DNA of 64,000 bases from Winogradskyella echinorum (GCF_014297365.1 NZ_JACOQD010000001.1:310001-374000); one strand, 5' to 3'; numbered from the stretch's first letter, positions 16,599-26,284 are shown. A program made the numbers and translations. Notes: generated from the letters alone by a model not told the origin.

Positions 16599-16718
16599 TC
16601 AATAATTTTTAAGAAATTAAATTACAATATCTTTTTATAAAAACCTTATCGTTTTAAACTATTTATAGAAAGAATTTACTTGAAAGAAGCTAATTGTTTT
16701 AAAGGCATTTTAAATAAA

Positions 16719-16746
16719 AAAACCTTCATATTTCTATGAAGGTTTT
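16719..16746 (-). terminator. Terminator downstream of tRNA-fMet
   Basis: Inverted repeat AAAACCTTCATA (16719-16730) / TATGAAGGTTTT (16735-16746) with a 4-nt loop. The plus-strand A-run at 16715-16721 is the U-run of a minus-strand RNA, so it ends the tRNA transcript a few bases after the tRNA 3' end. Confidence 0.8.
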
Positions 16747-16750
16747 CTAG

Positions 16751-16823
<73 letters not shown>

Positions 16824-16891
16824 ATTTAATTTTCCTTATTTCACTTAGCTTTTAACTTACGGTTCATAATGCCGACAGAAATATTGGACTG

Positions 16892-16921
16892 CAAATATAC
16901 AACGCTTTTTAAATTTAACAA
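16892..16921 (-). promoter_or_regulatory. Bacteroidetes-type promoter of tRNA-fMet
   Basis: Read on the minus strand: TTG (16921-16919), 19-nt spacer, TATATTTG (16899-16892), which matches TTG-N19-TAnnTTTG. It lies about 70 nt upstream of the mature tRNA 5' end. Best-formed promoter in this part of the window. Confidence 0.7.
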
Positions 16922-16939
16922 GCATTAAGACAAAAAAAA

Positions 16940-16960
16940 ACGCTCTATATTTTAGAGCGT
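16940..16960 (-). terminator. Terminator of the LRR gene
   Basis: Arms ACGCTCTA (16940-16947) and TAGAGCGT (16953-16960) with a 5-nt loop. The A-run at 16932-16940 is the U-run for a minus-strand RNA, placing it 30 nt after the LRR stop. It also lies close behind the tRNA promoter. Confidence 0.8.
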
Positions 16961-16991
16961 CATTTTAATTTATAAATAAAAAAGTTTTATG

Positions 16992-17840
16992 CTAATCATC
17001 GTCATCGTTATCCTCTGAGTCTAAGGTTGCTAAAGCTCCTTTGGTATTCACTTCATCTAAATCAAAATTAACAATATTTGGTAGCTTCATTTTTAAAGCA
17101 GCATAATTTCCTTTAAATCCATTATTACTTAATAATAAGGTTTTAAGGTTAGTTAATTGCGCTAATTCACTTGGTAAACTACCATAAAATGCGTTATTAG
17201 ATAGTACCAACTCTTCTAGTTGAGTTAACTCACCAATAGATGAAGGGATAGTACCTAATAGATTATTATCAAAAACACTTAATACCTTTAAAGATGTTAA
17301 ATTAGAAATCGTGGAAGGCAGTTTACCAATTAATAAATTGCTACTTAATATTAAGCTTTCTAACTTAGAAAGGCTTCCTATAGAGGCTGGTATTTCTCCA
17401 GAGAAATTATTATTAAATAATTCTAATGTTTTTAAGTTAGTAAGGTTTCCAATATCCGAAGGTATACTACCTTCAAAATTATTTGAGAACAGTTTTAACT
17501 CTTCTAAACTAGACATTTTGGTAACTGAAATTGGCAGTTCACCTTCTAATTTATTAAAAGATAAATTAAGTATTTTTAAACTCGTTAAGTTTGAAATTGA
17601 TTCTGGTAACTTTCCTTTAAGTTTATTAAAACTTAAATTAATAGCAATGACATTGTCATTTTCTATGGTTAAACCATACCAAGTTGATACTGGTTGATTT
17701 AAATCCCATGATTTAGTCCAAGAGTCACCATCAGTTGCATTATAAATTTCAACTAATACGTCTTTTTGGGATTGGGAAACGTCGGCAAATGTAAATGCAG
17801 AAAGCAAGCAACATAATAGGGTCAGTTTTAATGTTTTCAT
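16992..17840 (-). CDS. Secreted plant-type leucine-rich-repeat protein
   Basis: 282 aa from the ATG at 17840, which gives MKTLKLTLLCCLLSAFTFA as the signal peptide; an upstream start at 17867 would prepend nine residues and spoil it. A short capping region with WYGLTIENDNVIAI leads into about seven leucine-rich repeats of roughly 24 residues with the plant-specific pattern (LxxNxLxGxLPxSIxNLTxLK). The tail DSEDNDDDD is extremely acidic. No glycine-rich linker or type IX C-terminal domain is seen. Such proteins are presumed to mediate protein or glycan binding at the cell surface or periplasm; the ligand is unknown. Confidence 0.8.
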   Translation of the reverse strand: MKTLKLTLLCCLLSAFTFADVSQSQKDVLVEIYNATDGDSWTKSWDLNQPVSTWYGLTIENDNVIAINLSFNKLKGKLPESISNLTSLKILNLSFNKLEGELPISVTKMSSLEELKLFSNNFEGSIPSDIGNLTNLKTLELFNNNFSGEIPASIGSLSKLESLILSSNLLIGKLPSTISNLTSLKVLSVFDNNLLGTIPSSIGELTQLEELVLSNNAFYGSLPSELAQLTNLKTLLLSNNGFKGNYAALKMKLPNIVNFDLDEVNTKGALATLDSEDNDDDD

Positions 17841-17972
17841 AGTTAGTAGATTTATGTGGAGGGGCACAATATCATCTCGAAGATATAAGCAATAACTATA
17901 AAGCGCAAATTTTTTCGATGAACTACATAAATTTAAAATTTAAATTACTGATTTCCAGTATTTTAAATATTT

Positions 17973-18155
17973 TCACTGTTCAATACTATTTGCTTGAAAA
18001 CTTGTAATTTCTTGATTTTCAATTGTCAATTCAATTTGAATAGGATTACAACAGATTTCACAATCTTCTATGTAATTCTGCTGTTTTTGAGAGGTATCTA
18101 TTAGCATTGATATTTGCTCCCAACAATAAGGACATTGAAAGAAATACTCATCCAT
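17973..18155 (-). CDS. CPxCG-motif cysteine-rich small protein
   Basis: 60 aa with CPYC (Cys8, Cys11) and CEICC (Cys32, 35, 36): a probable zinc ribbon of the CPxCG family. The second knuckle is CEICCNP. These proteins are widespread in Proteobacteria and Bacteroidetes and have no established function. It lies 11 nt after the tolC-like gene on the same strand and may be the last gene of that operon. Confidence 0.75.
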   Translation of the reverse strand: MDEYFFQCPYCWEQISMLIDTSQKQQNYIEDCEICCNPIQIELTIENQEITSFQANSIEQ

Positions 18156-18166
18156 AAAATGAACAA

Positions 18167-19492
18167 TTAAAATTGAACGTTTAATAATTCTCCACTAATT
18201 TGGAGCACTTGTAATTCTGATAATTTAGCTGAAAACTTAGCCTGATTTCTGCTTAGTTCTGCATTAAGTAGGTTTAGTTGCGCTTGTCTAAACTCTATAG
18301 AATTAACCTGACCTAGTTTAAATTTTTCTTGAGTACGCTCAAAATTATTTTGAGCTGTTACTATATTCTTTTCTTGGATATTATAGATTTCTAACTTGTT
18401 GATGTAATCATCCCAAGCATTATTAAAATCGCGCTCAATAGTAAGCAAAATACTTTCTTTTTGAAGTTGTTGTGTTTCGAGATTTACTTTAGCATTTCTT
18501 ACTCTCGTAATAGTAGATCCTCCATCAAATAAATTCCAACTTAGATTTAAACCACCGGATAAGCCTGTATTGGTAGAAACCGCAACAAAGGACGCTGCAT
18601 TATTGTTATTCTTATTCCAACCATAAGAACCAGATAAACCTATTGTTGGAAGGTAAGCAGATTTACCAGAGTTAATATCTAATTTACTAATGGCTATATT
18701 TTTTTCAGTTTGAAGTAGAGCTACATTTCTAGACTTTGCTTTTTCAAATAAGCTGTCTTTTTGAAACTGAAGTATAAACTGAACATCTGTTTCAACATTA
18801 TAATCGTTAGTATAAGTTTCTCCTAAAACTAACTTTAAATCGCGCTTGGCATTTTTTAATTGTTGTTTTGTGTTAATGATATTAATACTATCATTATTTA
18901 TATCTACCTCAGCATTGAGGACTTCTAACTTAGTATTCTGTCCATACTCAAACTGATACTCTGATCGTATTAATCTATCTTTAGTAATGTTAAGCGTTTC
19001 TTCTAAAGTATTTAAATTATCTGTAAGCTGAGCAACATTATAATACACAGAAAAAAGTTGTATTACAGTATTTTCAATCGTTTCTCTGGCCTGCAATTCT
19101 GATAGTTGATATTGTTCCTTTAAACGTTTGTAATTATAGTGTCTTCCTAAACCATCAAAAAGTGTATAATTAAGGCTAACGCTCGCGTTATATCTCGTGC
19201 TTTCAGCTCCATTTAATGTTGTTGTTTCACCATTAGAAAACTCAGCTTCTGTGTTATCTAAGTTATAGGTTGCACCTGCAGCACCTGTAACTGTTGGTAA
19301 AAATCCAGTATTTAATATACTTGTATTATTCTCTGCAACTAAAACCGCATTTTGGGCAATTTTTACGCCATAGTTATTCTCTAAAGCTAAAGTTACAGCT
19401 TGTTCTTTAGTTAAGATTTCTTGTGCTTGTAAGCAAATACAACACAATAAAAACAGAATTGTAAGTTTGCTTTTAATGATCATGAGCTTCAT
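18167..19492 (-). CDS. TolC-family outer membrane efflux channel
   Basis: 441 aa from ATG 19492; ATG 19483 is an equally reasonable start, and 19510 is less likely because it lies deeper in the RND gene. Signal peptide KLTILFLLCCICLQAQ. Two copies of the outer membrane factor repeat with long coiled-coil helices, e.g. ALENNYGVKIAQNAVLVAEN in the first and KFKLGQVNSIEFRQAQLNLL in the second. It forms the outer membrane exit duct for the RND pump encoded immediately upstream, with overlapping reading frames. Substrate unknown. Confidence 0.88.
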   Translation of the reverse strand: MKLMIIKSKLTILFLLCCICLQAQEILTKEQAVTLALENNYGVKIAQNAVLVAENNTSILNTGFLPTVTGAAGATYNLDNTEAEFSNGETTTLNGAESTRYNASVSLNYTLFDGLGRHYNYKRLKEQYQLSELQARETIENTVIQLFSVYYNVAQLTDNLNTLEETLNITKDRLIRSEYQFEYGQNTKLEVLNAEVDINNDSINIINTKQQLKNAKRDLKLVLGETYTNDYNVETDVQFILQFQKDSLFEKAKSRNVALLQTEKNIAISKLDINSGKSAYLPTIGLSGSYGWNKNNNNAASFVAVSTNTGLSGGLNLSWNLFDGGSTITRVRNAKVNLETQQLQKESILLTIERDFNNAWDDYINKLEIYNIQEKNIVTAQNNFERTQEKFKLGQVNSIEFRQAQLNLLNAELSRNQAKFSAKLSELQVLQISGELLNVQF

Positions 19493-22400
19493 TTTGTTCT
19501 TTAATTGCACGTTCTACTTCTTCTTTAGTGACCTCATTACCTGTTGCTAGCCACTTACTATTCTTTTTTATCGTATTACTAAATGACAAAAACAATGGCA
19601 AAACTAATAATGTTAGTATAGTAGCATAGGCAATACCAAAGGAAATTGAAATTGCCATTGGCTTTAAAAATTGTGCTTGTCTACTTTTTTCTAATAATAA
19701 TGGTGCTAAACCGGCAATTGTTGTTAAAGAGGTTAAGAAAATAGCTCTAAATCTAGATTTTCCCGCTTCAGAAAGTGCTAAATCAAAATTCATTCCTTCT
19801 TTAAGATTGCTATTAAACTTACCTATTAGAACCAAACCATCATTTACCATAATACCTATTAAGGCAATAATACCAAGTAATGATAAAATATTTACCTGAA
19901 AATCTAACAACCAATGACCCCAAGCTACAGCTGTTAAACTAAATGGAATCAATAGGATGAGTAAAAACGGTTGTGAATAGCTTCTAAATGTGAAGGCGAT
20001 TGTAATATAGATTAATAATAAAATTATTGGGCCAGCCACAGAAAGTGAACTCGTTAATTTTCCTGCTTCACGATTTTGTCCTTCGTACGATGCATTTATT
20101 GTAGGATATTTAGATTGCAATTGCGGAATAAACACCGTTCTAATATCATCTATAATATCTGTGTTACTTGTACTAGGATCTTTTAAATCTGCATAGACCT
20201 GAATTTCTCGTTTGCCTTCTAAGTGATTAATAGCTACATCTCCTCTTGCAATACTATAAGTTGCTATATCTTTTAAAGTTACCCGCTCACCTGTTGGTGT
20301 AACTATTCGCATAGCATCTAAATCATTTATTGAACTTCTGTTGTTTTTATCGTAACGCACCCAAACTTTAATTTCGTCTTGTCCACGCTGAAAACGCTGT
20401 GCTTGTGCACCAAAAAATCCTGAACGAACCTGAGCCATTACAGTTCTTAAATCTAAGCCAAGTAAATAAGCACTTTCTTTAAGCTCTAACCGAATTTCTT
20501 TTATACCTGCAGGATCGTTATCACCAATATCTTTAAGTAATGGATTAGATTCTAAATACTTTTTAAGTTCTGCCTTAGATGCTTTTAATTCATCTATATT
20601 GTTACTTAATAAGGATACTGAAACCGGACTTCCTCCAAAATTTCCACCTGAACCATAAATTAATCGTTCTGTGCCAATTACTGGACCTACCAATTCTTCC
20701 AATCTATTGGTTACTAAGTCTGCTTTTATTTCATCTGGTCGTTCCTCTCCTGGTAATAGATTTATTCTAAGTCGTGCACTAGAGCTACTACTAATATCAA
20801 CTATTGTATTTTCAAACAATTGTTTCCCTGTGCCTTTTAGGTATTTATCTGTAAGTTCTTTATTAACAATAAATGATTTTTCTTCAATAAGTGAAATAAT
20901 TGAATCTGTAATTTTAACATTGGTACCAGCCGGCATAACCAATTCTATATTTGCGGCATCACTAGCAATTCTTGGAAAAAGTGTTACACCTATAATTCCA
21001 CCACCAAGTGACCCAAATGTTAGAACTAGTAAAGTGATAAAAATTCCAAGTGAAAATATCTTATACTTTAATACTCGGTCTAATATCGGAGTATAAACTT
21101 TGTCTCTTAAGAAAGACATTAAGCGATCACCACCACTGTTAATCGCTCTCATTTTTGAGAAAAATTGCTTTGTTTTAGATGGATTTTCATCTGGCACTTG
21201 GGCTCTTAAAGCCTTAGAATGTGCTAAGTGGGCTGGCAAAATAATAAGTGCTTCTATTAATGAAACGACTAAAGTTAATATCACTATTACGGCGACTTCG
21301 CTAAAAAACTCTCCAATTCTACTATCTAAAAAGAAAAATAAAGAAAAGGCTAATAGTGTTGTTACAATGGCTGAAACTACTGGTGGAATAACTTCTAATG
21401 TACCATCTATAGCAGCTTGTATTGGTTTTTTACCTTTTTCGTAATGTTGATATATATTTTCTGCAATTACAATACCGTCATCTACTAAGATTCCAATTAC
21501 GATAATCATTCCAAACAATGAAAGCACATTGATAGTGACATCGAATTGTGCCGCAAACATAAACATTCCTAAAAACGAAATCGGTAAACCAAAGGCCACC
21601 CATAATGCTAGTCTGGTATTTAAGAATATGGATAGAAATAGTAAAACCAAAATCATACCAACAATAGCATTCTCGGTTAACAACTGAGTACGTTGCTTAA
21701 GCGTAATAGATCTATCATTTATAACATTTAAAGTTACATTATCGTATTTCTGATTGTACTCTTCAATATAAGTATTAACCTTATCAGCAGATGAAATTAA
21801 ATCTTCATTATTTGTACTTGTAATTGTAATATTTACAGCTAACTCTTGATTAAAATACGTTGCATTTGGTGTTTCTGAGAAACGATCACGTATAGTCGCA
21901 ACGTCCTTTAAACGAATTACTTTACCATCACTCGAAGCTCTAACAATAATATTTAAAAGCTCATTACCATAGTATTGTTTGTTATTGGCTCTAATTAAAT
22001 ATTCTTCAGCTACCGTTTTTACATTACCACCTGTTACTAAAATATTTGAACTGCTAACTGCAGTAGCAACTTCATTAAACGTTAAATTGTAGGCTAATAA
22101 GTCAATTTCATTAACAGCAATTTCAATTTCTTCATCAGGAAAACCAGAAATTTCAATTTGAGAAATTCCATCTATAGCACGTAAATCTGTTTCAACTTGG
22201 CGCGCCAATTGCTTTAAGGTTACTAACGGAATATTTTTTCCGCTGACAGCAAAAGAAATAGTTTCTCTCACAGCTTCTTGCTTAGAAACTACCAAAGGCT
22301 CCATACCAGTAGGAAATGATGGCACTCTATCAACTGCGTTTTTTACTTCGAGAAGCATAAAATCTAGACTCTCCCCTTTTTCAATTTCTACAGTTATTGA

Positions 22401-22670
22401 ACCGCTGTTTTCTCGAGAAGTCGAAGTAACCCTATCTACTCCTTTTAAACCTTTAAGATTATCTTCAATTTGAAGTACAATACCTTCTTCTATCTCTTGA
22501 GGAGATGCACCAGGATACGTAATATTTACATTTATAATCTTAGATTCTGTAAGTGGAAAGAAAGACGATTTTAATGACAATGCTCCTATAATACCAAAAA
22601 CAAAAAATGCAATTATAACTACATTTACTGCAACATGATATCTTATAAAATATTCAATTAGTTTTCTCAT
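19473..22670 (-). CDS. RND efflux transporter, HAE1/AcrB-like inner membrane pump
   Basis: 1065 aa, the usual length for hydrophobe/amphiphile RND pumps. Twelve transmembrane segments are arranged as 1+5 twice with two large periplasmic loops. The TM4 proton-relay block IVIGILVDDGIVIAEN keeps the two adjacent Asp residues, and TM10 has IALIGIMVNDGLVLIGK. It drives proton-coupled export through the TolC-like channel. Its start overlaps the adaptor stop at 22670 and its end overlaps the TolC-like gene, so the three are an operon. The substrate could be drugs, lipids or metabolites. Confidence 0.93.
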   Translation of the reverse strand: MRKLIEYFIRYHVAVNVVIIAFFVFGIIGALSLKSSFFPLTESKIINVNITYPGASPQEIEEGIVLQIEDNLKGLKGVDRVTSTSRENSGSITVEIEKGESLDFMLLEVKNAVDRVPSFPTGMEPLVVSKQEAVRETISFAVSGKNIPLVTLKQLARQVETDLRAIDGISQIEISGFPDEEIEIAVNEIDLLAYNLTFNEVATAVSSSNILVTGGNVKTVAEEYLIRANNKQYYGNELLNIIVRASSDGKVIRLKDVATIRDRFSETPNATYFNQELAVNITITSTNNEDLISSADKVNTYIEEYNQKYDNVTLNVINDRSITLKQRTQLLTENAIVGMILVLLFLSIFLNTRLALWVAFGLPISFLGMFMFAAQFDVTINVLSLFGMIIVIGILVDDGIVIAENIYQHYEKGKKPIQAAIDGTLEVIPPVVSAIVTTLLAFSLFFFLDSRIGEFFSEVAVIVILTLVVSLIEALIILPAHLAHSKALRAQVPDENPSKTKQFFSKMRAINSGGDRLMSFLRDKVYTPILDRVLKYKIFSLGIFITLLVLTFGSLGGGIIGVTLFPRIASDAANIELVMPAGTNVKITDSIISLIEEKSFIVNKELTDKYLKGTGKQLFENTIVDISSSSSARLRINLLPGEERPDEIKADLVTNRLEELVGPVIGTERLIYGSGGNFGGSPVSVSLLSNNIDELKASKAELKKYLESNPLLKDIGDNDPAGIKEIRLELKESAYLLGLDLRTVMAQVRSGFFGAQAQRFQRGQDEIKVWVRYDKNNRSSINDLDAMRIVTPTGERVTLKDIATYSIARGDVAINHLEGKREIQVYADLKDPSTSNTDIIDDIRTVFIPQLQSKYPTINASYEGQNREAGKLTSSLSVAGPIILLLIYITIAFTFRSYSQPFLLILLIPFSLTAVAWGHWLLDFQVNILSLLGIIALIGIMVNDGLVLIGKFNSNLKEGMNFDLALSEAGKSRFRAIFLTSLTTIAGLAPLLLEKSRQAQFLKPMAISISFGIAYATILTLLVLPLFLSFSNTIKKNSKWLATGNEVTKEEVERAIKEQNEAHDH

Positions 22671-23809
22671 TATTGAATAGAGTCATTAGTTGTAGTATTA
22701 TTCTTTGCTGCTTTTACATGCATACCTGCATAAGCACCAGGAACTGGTTTTCTTAGAATTATTGTACCGTTTGGTATGTCTTTTAAAACAACACTTTCAT
22801 TAGAAAAATGAGCTGGTTTAACAGGTATAACATCCAATAAACTATCTCTTACTACATAAATTTCTTGGCTATCTAGTAATAAGTTTCGATCTATTTCTAT
22901 AGCATTTTCAACCTTTTCGGCATTCAGGTTAGCTTCAAGATACATACCTTCCTTAAGATCATCATGTTTTACTTCAATATAAACCGTAATTGTCTGTGTA
23001 GTGGCATCAATACTTCCATTAACTCGCGATACTTTACCATTATAAATTTTAGTATTATCTAAACTGGTTAAGCTTACGCTCTCACCTTCTTTAAGAATAT
23101 CAGCAAAGGACTTACTTATAGCAACTTCCATTTCGTAAACAGAAGGGTTTATAAATTCACCTAGTTTTTGTCCATTTCTTACTAAAGTACCTTCAGTAAC
23201 TAAGGCCTCAGTTAAAATTCCTGTGAAAGGCGCTGTTATTCTGTATTTTGTTAATCGCTGTTCTAAATTTTTTACGTTGTAATACGAACTAACAATACCT
23301 CTTCCTGTAATGAAATAATTTTCCTTTTCGTTGGATATTTCTGGTAACTTAGGTGTGGATTTATTTAAGTCGAAACCATTTAAGTAAGATTGCCATTTTG
23401 GAAATACATCTGGAAAATCTAATCGTAAATCTGGCATTATTGCCGCTATACTATTATATAAATTACTTTTAGCAGATTGTACACTAGCGTAATATTCCGA
23501 AGCATCTAGTCGAATTAAGCTTTCACCTTTATTAAATTTTTGACCAGGCTTAAAGAGCTTTGAACCTGTTTTAAAAATTCCTTGAACTTCAGAATATAAC
23601 TCTACGCGCTGCTTTGCAGTAAGATTACCATTTGCTGAAATTACAATTGGTACAGTCGTATTCTCTACAGTATCTACAAGCACTGTTTTAACCACTTTAG
23701 GAATTACAGGCTTTGGTTTGTTTTTGTTATCAACAAGATATTTAGCAAAAAAGAAAGCGCCTACAATTAATGCAACGCCTAAAACAGATAAAATAACTTT
23801 TCTTAACAT
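22670..23809 (-). CDS. RND periplasmic adaptor (HlyD/AcrA family)
   Basis: 379 aa. One N-terminal membrane anchor (about 5-24), a barrel-sandwich hybrid domain (ANGNLTAKQRVELYSEVQG and the return strand YRITAPFTGILTEALV), a helical hairpin between them, and beta-barrel/membrane-proximal domains. It bridges the inner membrane pump and the outer membrane channel in the periplasm. First gene of the three-gene efflux operon; a TAnnTTTG promoter element lies just upstream (23832-23839, minus strand). Confidence 0.92.
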   Translation of the reverse strand: MLRKVILSVLGVALIVGAFFFAKYLVDNKNKPKPVIPKVVKTVLVDTVENTTVPIVISANGNLTAKQRVELYSEVQGIFKTGSKLFKPGQKFNKGESLIRLDASEYYASVQSAKSNLYNSIAAIMPDLRLDFPDVFPKWQSYLNGFDLNKSTPKLPEISNEKENYFITGRGIVSSYYNVKNLEQRLTKYRITAPFTGILTEALVTEGTLVRNGQKLGEFINPSVYEMEVAISKSFADILKEGESVSLTSLDNTKIYNGKVSRVNGSIDATTQTITVYIEVKHDDLKEGMYLEANLNAEKVENAIEIDRNLLLDSQEIYVVRDSLLDVIPVKPAHFSNESVVLKDIPNGTIILRKPVPGAYAGMHVKAAKNNTTTNDSIQ

Positions 23810-23831
23810 AATTGAGATGGTCAGTAAATTG

Positions 23832-23839
23832 CAAATTTA
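23832..23839 (-). promoter_or_regulatory. -7 promoter element of the RND operon
   Basis: TAAATTTG on the minus strand (TAnnTTTG consensus), 23 nt before the adaptor start. No convincing -33 TTG is seen at the usual distance. Confidence 0.4.
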
Positions 23840-23879
23840 CCTATATACTTATGCTAAGGCGTTAAAATAATCTTAATAA

Positions 23880-25790
23880 TTATTTAGAAATTTCGTCTAA
23901 CTCAAATTGTACCTTCTCCCAATCTGCCATTAATTTTTCTAAAGACTTTTTCTTGGTTTGGTATGCATCAAAAAACTTAGGGTCTGAAGCGGTTTCATCA
24001 TAGTTGGTTGCCAATTTTAAATCATCGGACTTAATATCTTTTTCTAACTGATTGATTTTAGATTCGATGTTACTTAATCTATTATTTAAAGACTTTAACT
24101 TCTTTTGGTCTTGGTAACTTTGCTTATTATTTTCCTTAGGCTTATTAGCTATTACAGTTCGCTTTTCAGCTTCACGGAGGTTTTCAAGATTTCGTTGTTC
24201 TAAGAAAAAGTCGATATCGCCTAAATACTCTTTGATATTCTGATCCTTAAATTCATATACAGTATCTGTTAATCCCTGTAGAAAATCTCTATCGTGAGAT
24301 ACTAAGATTAAAGTACCCTCAAACTTTTTAAGCGCATCTTTAAGAACGTTCTTAGATTTAATATCTAAATGATTGGTAGGCTCATCCATTATAAGAACAT
24401 TTAATGGTTGAAGCAATAATTTTGCTAATGCCAAACGATTTCTTTCTCCACCAGATAACACTCTTACATATTTTTCTACCTCTTCACCCCTAAACAAAAA
24501 CGAACCTAAAATGTCTCTAACCTTACTTCTATTAGTTTCGTTAGCTGCATCGATCATGGTATCTAACACCGTTTTACTACCATCTAAATATTCGGCTTGA
24601 TTTTGAGCGAAATAACCAATCTGTACATTGTGTCCTAAATTCAGTTTCCCTTCGTGTTCAATTTCTCCAACTATAATTTTTGCCAAAGTAGATTTCCCTT
24701 GACCATTCTGACCAACAAAAGCCGTTTTTATATCTCTAGGTACAGCTAAACTTACATTGTGTAAAACCTGTAAATCTCCATATGATTTAGACACATTTTC
24801 AAGTTCTACAACCACCTTACCCGGTGTTACTGAAACTGGAAAGTTAAGACTCATTACACTATTATCATCTTCATCTACTTCAATTCTATCTATTCTATCA
24901 AGCTTTTTAATTAAGGACTGAGCCATCGTGGCTTTAGAGGCTTTGGCTCTAAATTTCTCAATAAGCTTTTCAGTTTGTTGAATCTGTTTTTCCTGATTTT
25001 TTTGCGCAGCCAATTGCTGAATTTTCATTTCTTTTCGCAACGCCAAAAATTTAGTGTATGGCTTATTATAATCGTATATACGCCCAAGCGAAATCTCAAT
25101 AGTACGATTGGTCACATTATCTAAAAACATTTTATCGTGAGATACAATTACAACTGCACCACTATAGCTTTTAAGGAAATTTTCTAACCATATAATAGAT
25201 TCGATATCTAAGTGGTTAGTTGGCTCATCCAATAACAATAAATCATTATTTTGAAGTAAAAGTTTTGCTAATTCTATACGCATTCTCCAACCTCCTGAAA
25301 ATGTATCTGTGAGTTTATTAAAATCTTCGCGTTTAAAACCTAAACCTTGAAGAATTTTTTCTGTATCACCCTGATAATTATAACCTCCTAAGATTTCGTA
25401 TTGATGCTGAATTTCATTTAAATCAATCATTAATTGATTGTAAGATTCGCTTTCATAGTCGGTACGTTCTGCTAACTGTATATTAATTTGCTCTAGTTTA
25501 GCTTCACATGCTTTAATTTCTTTAAAAGCTTCATAGGATTCTTCTAAAACGGTTTTACCAAAATCAAAGTCTATATCTTGTTTTAAGAATCCTATCTTTA
25601 AATCTTTATCTGCAGCTATTTGACCTGTATCTGCTTCTTGTTCTTTTGATAGAATTCTTAGCATAGTAGATTTACCTGCACCATTCTTACCAATTAAACC
25701 TATACGGTCGCCTAGACCTAGTTTAAAAGTAATTTCTTCAAAGAGATATTCGCCTTGAAAGGATATAGATAGATTATGGATATTTAGCAT
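23880..25790 (-). CDS. ABC-F family ATPase (translation factor type)
   Basis: 636 aa with two ABC ATPase domains and no membrane segments. First domain: GKNGAGKST Walker A, FSGGWRMRIELAKLLL signature, LLLDEPTNHLD Walker B. Second domain: GQNGQGKST, LSGGERNRLALAKLLL, VLIMDEPTNHLD. An interdomain arm (about 240-310) and a coiled-coil C-terminus (about 555-636) match Uup/YheS-type ABC-F proteins, which act on the ribosome rather than in transport. Divergent from the DUF983 gene across a palindromic intergenic region. Confidence 0.92.
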   Translation of the reverse strand: MLNIHNLSISFQGEYLFEEITFKLGLGDRIGLIGKNGAGKSTMLRILSKEQEADTGQIAADKDLKIGFLKQDIDFDFGKTVLEESYEAFKEIKACEAKLEQINIQLAERTDYESESYNQLMIDLNEIQHQYEILGGYNYQGDTEKILQGLGFKREDFNKLTDTFSGGWRMRIELAKLLLQNNDLLLLDEPTNHLDIESIIWLENFLKSYSGAVVIVSHDKMFLDNVTNRTIEISLGRIYDYNKPYTKFLALRKEMKIQQLAAQKNQEKQIQQTEKLIEKFRAKASKATMAQSLIKKLDRIDRIEVDEDDNSVMSLNFPVSVTPGKVVVELENVSKSYGDLQVLHNVSLAVPRDIKTAFVGQNGQGKSTLAKIIVGEIEHEGKLNLGHNVQIGYFAQNQAEYLDGSKTVLDTMIDAANETNRSKVRDILGSFLFRGEEVEKYVRVLSGGERNRLALAKLLLQPLNVLIMDEPTNHLDIKSKNVLKDALKKFEGTLILVSHDRDFLQGLTDTVYEFKDQNIKEYLGDIDFFLEQRNLENLREAEKRTVIANKPKENNKQSYQDQKKLKSLNNRLSNIESKINQLEKDIKSDDLKLATNYDETASDPKFFDAYQTKKKSLEKLMADWEKVQFELDEISK

Positions 25791-25802
25791 AACTTTTATA
25801 AA

Positions 25803-25846
25803 TATTACAATTGTAATAAACGTTACAATTGTTACAATTCATCGAT
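25803..25846. promoter_or_regulatory. Palindromic operator-like region between ABC-F and DUF983 genes
   Basis: A perfect 16-bp palindrome TATTACAATTGTAATA (25803-25818) is followed by TTACAATTGTTACAATT (about 25823-25839), repeating the ACAATTGT core and the TTACAATT unit. The array sits between divergent genes, upstream of the DUF983 -7 element and 12 nt from the ABC-F start, so a repressor bound here could control both. AATTGTAA half-sites resemble those of MarR/OhrR-type regulators; no such gene is in the window. Confidence 0.5.
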
Positions 25847-25856
25847 AATAAAAAAT

Positions 25857-25864
25857 TATCTTTG
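25857..25864 (+). promoter_or_regulatory. -7 promoter element of the DUF983 gene
   Basis: TATCTTTG matches TAnnTTTG. The nearest TTG (25829-25831) is 25 nt upstream, longer than the usual spacer. Its position inside the upstream extension of the reading frame supports translation starting at 25901, not 25829. Confidence 0.55.
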
Positions 25865-25900
25865 CCTTGTATTAAAAAGTGCAAAAGTAAGCTAATAAAT

Positions 25901-26284
25901 ATGATTAAAAAAGGAATGAAATTGTATAGTATTCTTTATGGTGCTTGTCCAAAATGCCACCAAGAATCTATGTATGTTAACAAAAACCCATACGCACTAT
26001 CCGAAATTTTAACCATTCACGATAAGTGTTCTCACTGTAATACTAGATATAGAATGGAGCCTTCCTTTTTTTATGGTTCCATGTATGTAAGTTATGGCGT
26101 TGGTATTGCTTTTGCTGTGGCTGCCTTTGTAAATAGCTATTTGATATTTGAATCCTCTTTAGTAACTGCATTTATAGCAATAGTTGCCACCTTAGTTGGT
26201 TTTATGCCAATTATTATGAGGTTATCGAGAAATATTTGGATTAACCTTTTTATGAGTTATGATAAATCCTTAGTTAAGAAGTAA
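25901..26284 (+). CDS. DUF983 family membrane protein
   Basis: 127 aa from ATG 25901 (MIKKGMKLYS). The N-terminal half has a zinc-ribbon-like pair CPKC and CSHC (GACPKCHQESM; HDKCSHCNTRYRMEP), then FFYGSMYVSYGVG and two transmembrane helices (about 63-82 and 85-105). This is the DUF983 pattern, widespread in Bacteroidetes and Alphaproteobacteria without a known function. Its 3' end overlaps the convergent FAD oxidoreductase gene by 11 nt. Confidence 0.8.
   Translation: MIKKGMKLYSILYGACPKCHQESMYVNKNPYALSEILTIHDKCSHCNTRYRMEPSFFYGSMYVSYGVGIAFAVAAFVNSYLIFESSLVTAFIAIVATLVGFMPIIMRLSRNIWINLFMSYDKSLVKK

Noticed and set aside
25829-25900. Longer DUF983 protein starting at 25829
   Set aside because: The extension overlaps a TAtcTTTG promoter element and the repeat array, begins with TTG, and has no resemblance to the family.
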